Shown here one piece after another: positions 8,841-18,117 of a stretch of DNA of 64,000 nt; positions within the stretch are counted from its first letter, which is position 1, and each line of letters starts with the position of its first letter. The stretch is from Calditrichaceae bacterium (GTDB lineage: Bacteria > Calditrichota > Calditrichia > RBG-13-44-9 > J075), in contig JABWBP010000019.1 in the NCBI GenBank assembly GCA_013360445.1, positions 33,418-97,417 of the forward strand. Direction: 5' to 3'. Under the pieces are notes generated by a model, which saw only the letters and a program-made list of their open reading frames with translations, ran no database searches and was not told the origin of the DNA. The position numbers and the translations under genes are program-made.

Positions 8841-9863
8841 ATGGGCGCAGAAAAAATCAAAATCGGGGTGATTGGGGTCGGGCATTTGGGAAAGTTGCAC
8901 GCCTTGCAGTTAAAGGAGGTGGCGGAAGCGGAATTCTTAGGCATTTTCGATATTGATGCCCGGCGCGCCGCGGAGGTAGGCCGGGAATTGGGCATCCCGG
9001 TTTTTGAAGATTTCCCGGCTCTGCTGGAGGCGGCGGAGGCGCTCAGCATCGTTACCCCCACTACCACCCACTTTGAGTATGCCCGCCAGGCGCTCTCCGC
9101 CGGCCGCCATATCTTTATCGAAAAACCCATGACCGAGACCTTAGAACAGGCGGATGAATTGATCCGCCTGGGCAAAGAAAAGAAGCTGAAAATCCAGATC
9201 GGACACATCGAGCGCTTCAACCCCGCCATCCTGGCGCTGGAACCGCTGGAGATCGATCCCCTGTTCATTGAAGCGCACCGCATGGCCAACTTCAATCCCC
9301 GCGGCACCGACGTGGCGGTGGTGCTGGATTTGATGATCCACGACATTGACCTGATCCTCAGCTTTGTAAAAAGCCCGGTTGCGGAGCTGCACGCCAGCGG
9401 GGCGTCGATCATCTCCCATTCGGAGGATATCGCCAACTGCCGGATTCAATTCGAGAACGGGTGCGTGGCCAATGTTACCGCCAGCCGTATTTCCGCCCGG
9501 AAAATGCGCAAAATGCGCTTCTTCCAGCCGAATGCGTACATTTCCGTGGATTTCTTAGAGGGATTTTCGGAAATATATTACCTCGACCGGGGAGATTTTC
9601 AATTCGGCGCCGCCAACTTAGCCTTTTCCTTAGGGGAGATTCAAAAAGGGGAAGAAAAAAGGCAAATCCGTTATACCCGGCTGGAAAAAAAAGACATCAA
9701 TCCCCTGCGCTATGAATTGCAGTTATTCTGCCGGACGATTTTGGAGGATCAGCCGCCCCGGGTCACTGCCGAGGACGGCCGCCGGGCGCTGCGCATCGCC
9801 GGGATGATTCTGGAAAGCATCGACGAGCACACGGCGTTGGTCAAAAAGCACTGGAAGCTTTGA
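8841..9863 (+). CDS. Gfo/Idh/MocA-family NAD(P)-dependent sugar oxidoreductase
   Basis: This is a 340-residue oxidoreductase. The N-terminal Rossmann fold begins KIKIGVIGVGHLGKLHALQL, and the family lysine is in FIEKPMTETLEQADELI. The segment IQIGHIERFNPAILAL resembles proteins related to the lipid A sugar dehydrogenase GnnA, which oxidises the 3-hydroxyl of UDP-GlcNAc so an amide-linked acyl chain can be added. No lpx genes or GnnB-type aminotransferase are in the window, so the substrate is open. It begins directly after the stop of the GWxTD gene. The family is sure; the GnnA link is inference. Confidence 0.88.
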   Translation: MGAEKIKIGVIGVGHLGKLHALQLKEVAEAEFLGIFDIDARRAAEVGRELGIPVFEDFPALLEAAEALSIVTPTTTHFEYARQALSAGRHIFIEKPMTETLEQADELIRLGKEKKLKIQIGHIERFNPAILALEPLEIDPLFIEAHRMANFNPRGTDVAVVLDLMIHDIDLILSFVKSPVAELHASGASIISHSEDIANCRIQFENGCVANVTASRISARKMRKMRFFQPNAYISVDFLEGFSEIYYLDRGDFQFGAANLAFSLGEIQKGEEKRQIRYTRLEKKDINPLRYELQLFCRTILEDQPPRVTAEDGRRALRIAGMILESIDEHTALVKKHWKL

Positions 9864-9884
9864 AAGCGGCAATCGGAGACGAAT

Positions 9885-10787
9885 TCATTGCCCGGAAGCG
9901 GAGAGGCTGTCCGGGGCAGCGTTTTCGAGAATCTGGGCGGCGGCGCTGTCAGGAGAGGCAGCGGCGCTGTCCGCGGTTGCAGGTTTGGCAATATTCATCG
10001 GCGCAAAGCCCGGCAGCGGCTCCAGCCGTTCCAGAATAAACAGTTTTTCACTCCTGATCAACTCCTCGTAATCCAGCAGGCGCAGGATAGAGCGATAATT
10101 TTCGCGCTTGATCTGAAGCACGTGGCTGCTCTCCCGATCGATCCATATCCGGAGGGGGGTCTGGCCTAACAGTTTGTCATCGACAATGACGTCGCAACTG
10201 TTGGGATCGGTGTTGATCTGCAACTCGATTTTCTTACCATTTTTAACCGGAACTGCTTCTCGGGTAACGGAAGCATCCGCAACAGGCGATTCTTCTCTTA
10301 CAAAAGGTTCGTGGGAAACCGTGAAAAACAAATCCCTGTCGGTTACGACTCCCCGCCAGTCCTTGGGAATTTCGATGTCCAAAAGAGTGCGGCGATCCGG
10401 ATAGACGCTTACCAGGTCTTGGGTGCGAATGGTGGTTCGTTCTTCCTTCCAGCCGCCATACCAGTAATAAAAGCCCTTTACTTCATAATAACCCGGCTGA
10501 AGTTTCATCTCGTAGGTATAATTTGAAGTGGCATTATCAACTTTATTGTCGGGCCGAACCAGTTCACCGTTGATATAAAGCTCGAAGCGATTTTTATAGC
10601 TGGAGGCAAAATCGGCAATATTGCGAATTTTTAATACCAAATTATCCGGCATAACCGATTGCGGCAACTCGACGCTTTTAAGAGGTTTTATTTTCGATGC
10701 GGCTTCATCACTTATCAGCCCTTTATTGGACCCGCAGCCCAGGAGCCATAGGAGCATAAACATTGAGACCACATAGAATTTTAACAT
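9885..10787 (-). CDS. PEGA-domain lipoprotein
   Basis: This is a 300-residue lipoprotein. The signal peptide ends in the lipobox LLGC (Cys18), so the mature protein should be anchored to a membrane. Two beta-rich regions follow: one around residues 50-150, and a PEGA-like repeat near residues 190-230 (CDVIVDDKLLGQTPLRIWID, then HVLQIKRENYRS). The C-terminal ~40 residues are low-complexity Ala/Ser/Asp. PEGA domains are structural modules of surface or periplasmic proteins. It converges with the oxidoreductase gene, 21 bases apart. The specific role is unknown. Confidence 0.72.
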   Translation of the reverse strand: MLKFYVVSMFMLLWLLGCGSNKGLISDEAASKIKPLKSVELPQSVMPDNLVLKIRNIADFASSYKNRFELYINGELVRPDNKVDNATSNYTYEMKLQPGYYEVKGFYYWYGGWKEERTTIRTQDLVSVYPDRRTLLDIEIPKDWRGVVTDRDLFFTVSHEPFVREESPVADASVTREAVPVKNGKKIELQINTDPNSCDVIVDDKLLGQTPLRIWIDRESSHVLQIKRENYRSILRLLDYEELIRSEKLFILERLEPLPGFAPMNIAKPATADSAAASPDSAAAQILENAAPDSLSASGQ

Positions 10788-11150
10788 TTAATCTCCTTTT
10801 CACTGATCTTTTTCACCCATTTTCAAAAACTTTTTTCAATGATCCATAAACGCCCGTAAAGCCAACAAGTTCAAAAATTTTTTAAAAGATACTACCGCCC
10901 CGGTGCAAAAACAAATTGTTTCATTACCGGAACATCAGTGAATGACGACGCTGCCAGCCGCTAAATTTCTCAAAAAAATCCGATGATTTTCCTGCCCCAA
11001 TTGATATATTAGCCTCGACATTGCTATTAAACCCTGAAAATGCGGAATGAAAGTGCAAAGTGAAGAGCGCAGTGTGCACAGCGGAACGAACTATGCGCTC
11101 TACGTTTTACGCTTTGCCCCCGCGAAAAACCATACTCCCGGAGGAATGTT
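10788..11150. other. Intergenic region between divergent genes
   Basis: These 363 bases separate a minus-strand lipoprotein gene from a plus-strand aminotransferase gene and should hold promoters for both. A TATATT box at 11005-11010 is a possible -10 for the plus strand, but no good -35 lies 17 bp upstream. From about 11045 a GAAGAGCGCAGTGTGCACAG-type word stretch resembles other intergenic word repeats. Nothing else is recognisable. Confidence 0.4.
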
Positions 11151-12569
11151 ATGGAAATAATGGCCACCGCCCCCACCCTGACCCTGGAAAATATTCGCCA
11201 GATGATCGTCGGCATCGATAAAAAAGTGCCCCTGTACGACGGCCGGCACGTTCAATATATCAATTTTGACAACGCTGCCAGCACTCCCATCCTGAAACCG
11301 GTGCTGGATAAAATCAACGAGTTCATGGGCTGGTACAGCAGCGTGCATCGCGGCACCGGCTTCAAATCGCAGATTTCTACCCTGATGCACGAGAAATCCC
11401 GGGAAATCGTGGCCCGCTTTGTAAACGTGGATCTGGAGGAGCATACCATCATCTTCGGAAAAAATGCGACCGAGGCGATCAACAAGCTGGCCCACCGGAT
11501 TCTGCTCCAACCCGACCAGGTGATCCTGTGCAGCAAAATGGAGCACCACTCCAACGATCTGCCCTGGCGCACCCGCACCCGGGTGGTGCACGTGGATATC
11601 GACGATAAAGGCCGCCTGATCGAGGAAGACCTTATCGCCAACCTGGAAAAATATCGCGGCCGGGTAGCCCTGTTTGCCATCACCGGCGCGTCCAACGTGA
11701 CCGGCTGGGTGAACGACGTGCACCGCCTGGCGGAAATCTGTCACGGCTACGGGGTGCAGATCATGGTGGACGCCGCCCAGTGGGTTCCCCACCGCAAGGT
11801 GGACATGCGCCCGCAGGATGATCCCGGCCACATCGACTTCTTAGCCTTTTCCGCGCACAAAATTTACGCCCCATTAGGGGCCGGGGTGCTGATCGGCGAT
11901 AAATCCGCCTTTGGGCAGGGCGAGCCGGACATGGTGGGCGGCGGGACGGTGCATATCGTTTCCTTAGACCATACCTACTGGGCAGACGTGCCGGAAAAAG
12001 AGGAAGCCGGCAGCCCCAACACCGTGGGCATCGTGGCGCTGGCCAAGGCCCTGCTGGTGATGGAAGAGTTAGGGATGGATAACATCGCCGCCCACGAAGC
12101 CCACCTGACCACGTACATGCTCCGGCGAATGAAAGAAATTCCCCAGGCCTCTATCTACGGCGGCGACGACCCCTACGACGTGGAAAATCGCATGGGGGTG
12201 GTCTCCTTCAACGTGGAGGGGCTGCCCCATGAGCTGGTCGCGGCAATTTTGAACCACGAAGGAGGTATCGGGGTACGCAACGGCTGTTTTTGCGCCCACC
12301 CGTACATCAAGTGCCTGTTACGGGTTTCGGAAGAAGACGCCCGGCTGTTAGAGGAGAATATCCTCAAGCGCGACCGCACCACCATCCCCGGGGCGGTGCG
12401 GGCCAGCTTCGGCATCTATAACACCGAAGAGGAGATCGACGTGTTCATTGATGTGTTAAAGCGCATTGCCCGCCGGGAGTGGAAAGGGGAATACCAGCAG
12501 GACTTTCACACCGGGGAGTATCATTTAAAGGGCTACAATCCGGATTATGGGAATTATTTCCGGCTTTAA
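11151..12569 (+). CDS. PLP-dependent class V aminotransferase, cysteine desulfurase-like
   Basis: A 472-residue pyridoxal-phosphate enzyme. The PLP-lysine motif is FLAFSAHKIYAPLGAGVLIG, preceded by the cofactor-binding aspartate in IMVDAAQWVPH. The C-terminal IGVRNGCFCAHPYI places cysteines where SufS/CsdA-type desulfurases carry their catalytic cysteine. It is about 60 residues longer than SufS, with N- and C-terminal extensions. No Fe-S assembly genes are nearby, so a role in Fe-S cluster supply is uncertain; other class V enzymes such as isopenicillin N epimerase-like proteins are alternatives. The start follows a GGAGGA ribosome binding site. Confidence 0.83.
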   Translation: MEIMATAPTLTLENIRQMIVGIDKKVPLYDGRHVQYINFDNAASTPILKPVLDKINEFMGWYSSVHRGTGFKSQISTLMHEKSREIVARFVNVDLEEHTIIFGKNATEAINKLAHRILLQPDQVILCSKMEHHSNDLPWRTRTRVVHVDIDDKGRLIEEDLIANLEKYRGRVALFAITGASNVTGWVNDVHRLAEICHGYGVQIMVDAAQWVPHRKVDMRPQDDPGHIDFLAFSAHKIYAPLGAGVLIGDKSAFGQGEPDMVGGGTVHIVSLDHTYWADVPEKEEAGSPNTVGIVALAKALLVMEELGMDNIAAHEAHLTTYMLRRMKEIPQASIYGGDDPYDVENRMGVVSFNVEGLPHELVAAILNHEGGIGVRNGCFCAHPYIKCLLRVSEEDARLLEENILKRDRTTIPGAVRASFGIYNTEEEIDVFIDVLKRIARREWKGEYQQDFHTGEYHLKGYNPDYGNYFRL

Positions 12570-12640
12570 TTTGAAAAGTGCAGAGAAGAACGGAGCGTCG
12601 GCGCTCTTCTCCGCCGAATCCAAACCCGGAGGAACGAACC

Positions 12641-13147
12641 ATGGATCGCCGTTCATTCATTATTGGGGTTATTCTGGTTGGCCTGGGAGCGCTGCTGCTG
12701 GCCAGGAATTTTAACCTGATCAACATCTACTGGGAAGATTTGGAACAATACTGGCGCCTCTGGCCCTGGCTGCTGATGATCGGGGGGGCGCTGTTCTGGT
12801 TAGGCTGGGTGCAAAACCGCCAGGAAACCGGCTTGCTGATGCCGGGAACCATTCTGCTGGTCTATGGGCTGCTGTTCTGGTATTCCGGCGAATACGGCTG
12901 GTGGCGGATGGGAGATTATAACCTCTGGGCGTTCTTCCTGATCGGCCCCGGCCTGGGTTTTTTGATGATGTACCTGTTAGGGAGAAAAGACCGGGGGCAT
13001 TTGATCCCTGCGACCATTCTGTTGGGCTTGGGAATCCTGTTCTTAGCCGGCTGGAACCGGATGGAAATTATCTGGCCGATCATTTTGATCCTGATCGGGC
13101 TGCGCCTGGTGTGGAAACATTTTCAAAAACAGCAGCAGACGCCGTAA
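12641..13147 (+). CDS. DUF5668/LiaF-type multi-pass membrane protein
   Basis: A 168-residue membrane protein. The ATG at 12641 is preceded by GGAGGA; the open frame continues upstream to 12578 but that stretch lacks a ribosome binding site. It has about six hydrophobic segments, with repeated patterns of the type IIGVILVGLGALLLARN and PATILLGLGILFLAGW. This resembles the LiaI/LiaF transmembrane repeat called DUF5668. In Gram-positives such proteins modulate envelope-stress kinases; here no kinase partner is adjacent. The next gene, a membrane-bound AraC-type regulator, starts 19 bases later and may be co-transcribed. Confidence 0.7.
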   Translation: MDRRSFIIGVILVGLGALLLARNFNLINIYWEDLEQYWRLWPWLLMIGGALFWLGWVQNRQETGLLMPGTILLVYGLLFWYSGEYGWWRMGDYNLWAFFLIGPGLGFLMMYLLGRKDRGHLIPATILLGLGILFLAGWNRMEIIWPIILILIGLRLVWKHFQKQQQTP

Positions 13148-13166
13148 TCGAAGAATAGGGACCTCG

Positions 13167-14297
13167 ATGGAACCCTCATTCAATTTTTTCGGCATCATCA
13201 ATACCCTGGGCGCGGTTCAGAGCATTTTGATCGCATTGGCGTTGTTCAGCATCAAAACCGGTAATCAGAGAGCGAATCGAGTTTTGGGATTTTTTCTCAT
13301 CTCCCTTTCGATAGTCATTTTTGATTTTGTTCTCTATGATACCCGGTTTTTTTTAACCATGCCGCACCTCTACGGAATTGCAAATCCGTTCATTTTTCTG
13401 GTGGGGCCGCTTCTTTTGTACTATGCCAAATCTTTGACCAACCCGGATTTCCAATTCCGGCCAAAGGATTTTTGGCACTTCCTTCCCTGCTTCCTCTTTC
13501 TGGTATTGAGTTTACCGGGTTACTTCCGAAGCGCGGACATGAAACGCCGCGAATATCTTGAACAGGTCAGCCACAGCGAGACGGCAATCGGCGACTATCT
13601 CATTATCGGTATCATCAACCTGTTTATTTTTATCTACCTTTTTGCGACCTTTAAAATTCTGGGGAAAGCGGTGGAGGAAAGGGGAGAAACGCCCTTCAAG
13701 AGCGCGACCCGCCATATCAAATGGCTCAAAAATTTACTGATTGCTTTTTTGGTAATTCAAACCCTCTCCACGGTATTTGACTTTTTACATTTGGAAGCGG
13801 AGAACTGGTCTCTTACGCCATTTTTGGTAACCATAGTCATTTATAGCATGAGTTATGTGGGGATTCGGCAATCGGAGATTTTTACGGAACCCGGCTTGCG
13901 AAAAATGTTCAACAAATACGAAAAATCACCGCTGACGGATGAAATGGCGGAAAAAACCCTGGAAAAGTTAAACGATCTCATCAGAAAAGAAAGAATATAT
14001 GCAGACAGCGCGCTTTCCCTGCCGAAGCTTGCCCGGCGACTGGCAATATCTCCGTACCTTCTATCGCAAATATTGAATGAGCGATTGAACCGAAATTTCT
14101 TCAATTTCATCAACGAACAGCGGATAGAAGAAGCCAAACGGTGGCTTTTAGACCCCGAAACCCAACAACACACCATATTGGAAATTGCCCATGAGGTCGG
14201 TTTCAATTCCATTTCCGCTTTCAACAGCGCGTTTCGGAAACATACCGATATGTCTCCATCGGAATATAAAAAGAAGAACAACCTGCCAGGTTTATAA
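13167..14297 (+). CDS. Membrane-bound AraC-family transcriptional regulator
   Basis: A 376-residue protein with about seven hydrophobic segments in residues 1-235 and an AraC/XylS double helix-turn-helix at the C-terminus. The helix-turn-helix part includes LPKLARRLAISPYLLSQILN and, near the end, ILEIAHEVGFNSISAFNSAF followed by FRKHTDMSPSEYKKK. This architecture suggests that an envelope signal is sensed in the membrane and passed directly to DNA. The last codons and stop lie in a palindrome (14280-14292). Likely targets are the downstream serine hydrolase and TonB receptor genes, by position only. Confidence 0.83.
   Translation: MEPSFNFFGIINTLGAVQSILIALALFSIKTGNQRANRVLGFFLISLSIVIFDFVLYDTRFFLTMPHLYGIANPFIFLVGPLLLYYAKSLTNPDFQFRPKDFWHFLPCFLFLVLSLPGYFRSADMKRREYLEQVSHSETAIGDYLIIGIINLFIFIYLFATFKILGKAVEERGETPFKSATRHIKWLKNLLIAFLVIQTLSTVFDFLHLEAENWSLTPFLVTIVIYSMSYVGIRQSEIFTEPGLRKMFNKYEKSPLTDEMAEKTLEKLNDLIRKERIYADSALSLPKLARRLAISPYLLSQILNERLNRNFFNFINEQRIEEAKRWLLDPETQQHTILEIAHEVGFNSISAFNSAFRKHTDMSPSEYKKKNNLPGL
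14280..14292. repeat. Palindrome overlapping the 3' end of the AraC-type gene
   Basis: AACCTGCCAGGTT is a perfect palindrome around its central base. It belongs to the same family as the two palindromes at 7294-7360. It encodes the last residues of the AraC-type regulator, so the repeat has probably supplied the gene's stop region. Confidence 0.5.
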
Positions 14298-14414
14298 ACT
14301 CAAATGCTTCGCCTATCGGCTAAATAGACTTTATCCTTCCCGAATCCTATATTGAGTTTGCGTTTGGGCTAAACCAATTTCGCATTTTTACTAAACCAGA
14401 TTCAGGAGGATAAA

Positions 14415-15623
14415 ATGAATCGAAAAAATCGTATCGCCGGGTGGATGCTCATCGGGTGCTGCATCGGTCTCGTTTGGGTTGCGTGCGATAAGAAATCCAC
14501 CGACCCCGCTCCCAAAACCAATGAGGAACTGCAAGAGCAGTTTCAGACCTTGCTGAACAACGTCGTAGTCAACGATAATGCCATTCACAGCGCGGTTTTG
14601 ATGGTGGAAGCCCCGCTTCGCAACTTGAGCTGGAAAGGGGCGGCGGGCCTGGCGGACCCGGGGGCCAACCTGGCCATGGACCCCGATGACCAGTTCCGCA
14701 CCGCCAGCATTGGCAAAATGACCTGCGCCACGCTGGCAATGGCGTTAGTGGAAGCCGGGCAGATCGGGTTGGATGATTCGATCCATCTCTACCTGCCGGA
14801 TAGCATTATGAACGGTCTGCACGTTTTTCAAGGGCAGGATTATAGCGAGCGGATCACCATCCGCCAATTGTTGAGCCATACCTCCGGCCTGCCGGATTAC
14901 GTGGAAGATGGGGACGCCAACGCCAACGGCTTACCGGATTTTTTGGAGCTGCTGATGGCCCAGCCCAATGAATTTTGGACCCCCGAAGAGACCATCGCAT
15001 ACGCCAAAGAGCACTTGACGCCTTTTTCCCAACCCGGCCAGGGTTTTCACTACAGCGACACCAACTACCAACTGTTAGGGTTGATTTTACAAAATGTGAC
15101 CACCAAAGCCCTGAACGTGCTCTACCGTGAATCCCTGTTCAGTCCTTTGGGAATGAATTATACCTATATGGAGTTTTATGATACTCCCATTCCCGGTATT
15201 GCAGGGCGCAGTCTTTCCCATGTATATTTTGGCGACCAGGATTATACGAACTGGATCAGCGCCTCCGCGGATTGGGCCGGGGGAGGCCTGGCCAGCACCA
15301 CCGGGGACCTGACCCGTTTTCTTCGCGCTTTCGTAAGCGATGGGATATTCCAGAATTCCCAAACCAAAGCGCAGATGATGAGCTGGGGATCCACCGGGAT
15401 TACCGGGGTGTATTACGGATTCGGCATGGTTCGGGTAAACTTCGAGGAGCTTGGACTGCCCGGCGCCGGCGAAATCTATGGGCACGATGGATTCCCACAG
15501 TCATTTATGTACTACTGGCCGGGGCAAAACGTAACCATTGCCGGCACCCTCAATCAGGCGGTTCCCGAAAAGTTCGACGCCCTGGCCGTGGTCGCAAGCG
15601 TCATCCTGCTCCTGCAAGATTGA
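14415..15623 (+). CDS. Serine beta-lactamase-like hydrolase, lipoprotein
   Basis: A 402-residue serine hydrolase of the class C beta-lactamase/D-aminopeptidase superfamily. An N-terminal signal ends in VWVAC, a plausible lipobox. The active-site S-x-x-K is in TASIGKMTCATLAMAL, the second motif is YSDTNY, and a late GHDGF occupies the place of the K/H-x-G motif. Family members hydrolyse peptides, esters or beta-lactams; this one could act on cell-wall peptides or small esters. It has its own GGAGG ribosome binding site and stands alone. True beta-lactamase activity is not implied. Confidence 0.85.
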   Translation: MNRKNRIAGWMLIGCCIGLVWVACDKKSTDPAPKTNEELQEQFQTLLNNVVVNDNAIHSAVLMVEAPLRNLSWKGAAGLADPGANLAMDPDDQFRTASIGKMTCATLAMALVEAGQIGLDDSIHLYLPDSIMNGLHVFQGQDYSERITIRQLLSHTSGLPDYVEDGDANANGLPDFLELLMAQPNEFWTPEETIAYAKEHLTPFSQPGQGFHYSDTNYQLLGLILQNVTTKALNVLYRESLFSPLGMNYTYMEFYDTPIPGIAGRSLSHVYFGDQDYTNWISASADWAGGGLASTTGDLTRFLRAFVSDGIFQNSQTKAQMMSWGSTGITGVYYGFGMVRVNFEELGLPGAGEIYGHDGFPQSFMYYWPGQNVTIAGTLNQAVPEKFDALAVVASVILLLQD

Positions 15624-15734
15624 AATTATTCTGCCTGAAACTAAACCCCGGATTCGGCGTTTCTCAGGCAATTTTATACCCGTCCGGCATTCCCCGGGCG
15701 GAAACCGAGAACCGTGAGTTACATGGAAATTTTT

Positions 15735-17957
15735 ATGCGGAAAAGTATGTTCTGTTTTTTGGTGATGCTCTGGCTGGGGATGGCGGTTTCCCCGCTGGCG
15801 GCCCAGCCGGCGACCATCTCCGGGTTTGTGGCGGACAGCAGCAACGGGGAATTCCTTATCGGCGCGAACCTCTATTTCGAGGATCTCCAGACCGGCGCCT
15901 TTACCACCCGGGAGGGTTACTACGTCATCCACCCCATCCCCGCGGGGGAGTACCAACTGGTTTGCAATTATATCGGTTATAAGCCTTTTCGCCAGGCCGT
16001 GAGCTTAAAAGCGGGTGAAAAATTGTTCCTGAATATCGCCCTGGCTCCCCAGGCTATCACCGGCCAGGCGGTCGATGTCATCGCCGAAGCGGCCTCCATC
16101 GACCGGGAGGTCAAGATCAGCCAGGTCTCTCTCTCCGCCCGCGCCATTCAGCAAGCGCCCAAATTAGGCGAGGCGGACCTGTTCCGCACCATCCAGGCGC
16201 TGCCCGGGGTGGTGGCGGAATCGGATTTCAGCACCGGGCTGGTGGTGCGGGGCGGCAACACCGACCAGAACTTAGTAATGCTCGACGGCATCACGGTGTA
16301 TAATCCTTCCCACCTGGGAGGCCTGTTTTCCAATTTCCTGTTGGACGCGGTGAAGGACGCCCGCTTCGTGAAAGGCGGCTTTCCCGCGGAATACGGCGGG
16401 CGGATGTCCTCGGTGCTGAACGTGATCAGCCGGGAAGGCAACCGCAAGGAATTTGCCGGCAACGCCTACATCAGCATGTTGAGCAGCCATCTCAGCCTGG
16501 AAACCCCGGTGGGAAACGGCGCGTTGCTGTTAGCCGGGCGACGTACCTATTTTGACCAGGCCGTTAAACTGTTCAACGAAGAATTCCCCTATTATTTTTA
16601 TGATTTCCAGGGAAGCTTCCACCAGGACCTCTCCCCCTACGACCGCCTGAGCATCAGCGGCTACTTCGGCAATGACGTGCTGGACTGGGATAAGATCAGC
16701 ATCGATTTGCAGTGGGGCAACCGCACCCTCGCGGCGAACTGGCGGCACGTGTTCTCCCCGCAGTTGTTTTCCAATTTCATGGTTGCGGGGTCGCAGTTCG
16801 AAACCAACGTGGAGTTCGGCGGGGAGGAAGGAGTGGACAGCAAGAACGACATTATAGATTATACCCTCAAGGGCGATCTCACCTACTTTTTCAACCCCCA
16901 GAACAGCTTGAAATTCGGGTTCGAGGCCAAAAAGCTGCTCTTCGAATACAAAAGTATTTACGACAACCGAACTTTGTTGGGAATCAAGCAGACCCCCGTG
17001 GAGGGGGCGGCGTACCTCCAGAACGATCGCAAGGTAGGCGAGCGCTGGCTGCTGAACGCCGGGTTGCGGATGAGCTACTTCTCCGCCAGCCGGGAGAAAT
17101 TCTACCTGGAGCCGCGCCTCGCTTTGAAATACCGCATCGGGAACAAGGAATATCTCAACTTCGCGACCGGAATTTTCCGGCAGTTCATCTTCACCGTGCA
17201 GGATGAATACAATCCCACGATCAGCAATGACTGGTTCTCTATTGACGAGACCGTGCCGGCCGGCAACTCCCTGCACTTTATCGCGGGATATGAGAAAGAG
17301 TTGTGGAGCACCACCTTCCTCCAGGCGGAAGTATTTTACAAAACCCTGGATAACATGCTCACTTACCGGGAGACCCGCTCCGCAGTGGATGAATCGTTAG
17401 GAGAAAATATCCTGGTAACCGATCTGTTCGTGCCCACGGACGGCTATTCCTACGGGGGTGAATTCTTCCTGCACAAAAGATTCGGGCAGTTGAGCGGCTG
17501 GATCGGGTATTCGATCAGTTGGTCGCGAAAACAGCTCGACGCCGCCCGGTATTATGCTTCCTTCGACCGGCGGCACAATTTGAACCTGCTGCTGAGCTAC
17601 GAATTAGGAAAGAACTGGCGTTTCGGCAGCCGCTTCAACTACGGAAGCGGTTTTCCCTACACCCGCGCCCTGGCCAGCTACGAGGAGCGCGACGGCGGGG
17701 TGGTGGAGCGCCGGATCATCTATGACAGCCAGCGCAACCGTTTCCGTTACCCCGCTTACATTCGCTGGGATTTGGGATTCACCAAATCCTTCCGGATGTT
17801 CAAGATGCCCAGCGAGTTCGACATTCAGGTCGTGAACGCGCTCAACCGCGATAACGTGTTCTTTTACCAGTGGGATTTCGATGAGAACCCCGCGAAACGG
17901 GAAACGATAACCATGCTGCCGATTATCCCGACAATTGGATTGAAAGTGAATTTTTAA
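15735..17957 (+). CDS. TonB-dependent outer-membrane receptor with N-terminal carboxypeptidase-like domain
   Basis: A 740-residue outer-membrane barrel. The chosen ATG gives a clear signal peptide (MRKSMFCFLVMLWLGMAVSP); in-frame starts at 15714 and 15723 are possible. After it comes a carboxypeptidase D regulatory-like beta domain (about residues 28-110), then the plug with LFRTIQALPGVVAESDFSTG, LVVRGGNTDQNLVMLDGITV and GGFPAEYGGRMSSVLNVISR, then a beta-barrel ending KVNF. Plug plus barrel implies TonB-driven import. A DUF4249 lipoprotein follows, a frequent partner, so the two probably form one uptake unit. The substrate is unknown. Confidence 0.88.
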   Translation: MRKSMFCFLVMLWLGMAVSPLAAQPATISGFVADSSNGEFLIGANLYFEDLQTGAFTTREGYYVIHPIPAGEYQLVCNYIGYKPFRQAVSLKAGEKLFLNIALAPQAITGQAVDVIAEAASIDREVKISQVSLSARAIQQAPKLGEADLFRTIQALPGVVAESDFSTGLVVRGGNTDQNLVMLDGITVYNPSHLGGLFSNFLLDAVKDARFVKGGFPAEYGGRMSSVLNVISREGNRKEFAGNAYISMLSSHLSLETPVGNGALLLAGRRTYFDQAVKLFNEEFPYYFYDFQGSFHQDLSPYDRLSISGYFGNDVLDWDKISIDLQWGNRTLAANWRHVFSPQLFSNFMVAGSQFETNVEFGGEEGVDSKNDIIDYTLKGDLTYFFNPQNSLKFGFEAKKLLFEYKSIYDNRTLLGIKQTPVEGAAYLQNDRKVGERWLLNAGLRMSYFSASREKFYLEPRLALKYRIGNKEYLNFATGIFRQFIFTVQDEYNPTISNDWFSIDETVPAGNSLHFIAGYEKELWSTTFLQAEVFYKTLDNMLTYRETRSAVDESLGENILVTDLFVPTDGYSYGGEFFLHKRFGQLSGWIGYSISWSRKQLDAARYYASFDRRHNLNLLLSYELGKNWRFGSRFNYGSGFPYTRALASYEERDGGVVERRIIYDSQRNRFRYPAYIRWDLGFTKSFRMFKMPSEFDIQVVNALNRDNVFFYQWDFDENPAKRETITMLPIIPTIGLKVNF

Positions 17958-17958
17958 A

Positions 17959-18099
17959 GGAGTGCAAAACTTCAGTTTTGCACCGCAAGTAGAAGCGTAA
18001 AGGAGCGCCCTTCAATGGTTCCTTTGAAAAAAAATCAGTTTTGTGCTCGATGACGAGCGAAGCGCAAAGAAATGAGTGCAAAACTGAAGTTTTGCACTC
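17959..18099. repeat. Two GAGTGCAAAACT palindromic repeats
   Basis: Copy one at 17959-17984 and copy two at 18074-18099 are near-perfect palindromes with arms GAGTGCAAAACT. Both lie in the 160-base gap between the TonB receptor and the DUF4249 gene. The RNA would form two strong hairpins, which could tune the ratio of the two products; this is inference. The sequence between them carries a related AATCAGTTTTGTGCTC fragment. Confidence 0.7.
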
Positions 18100-18117
18100 C
18101 GGACAGGGGTGTTAGCA

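Noticed and set aside
14415..15623. Beta-lactamase resistance gene
   Set aside because: The SxxK and YxN-like motifs define the superfamily, but the length, lipobox and GHDG motif do not indicate an antibiotic-resistance enzyme.
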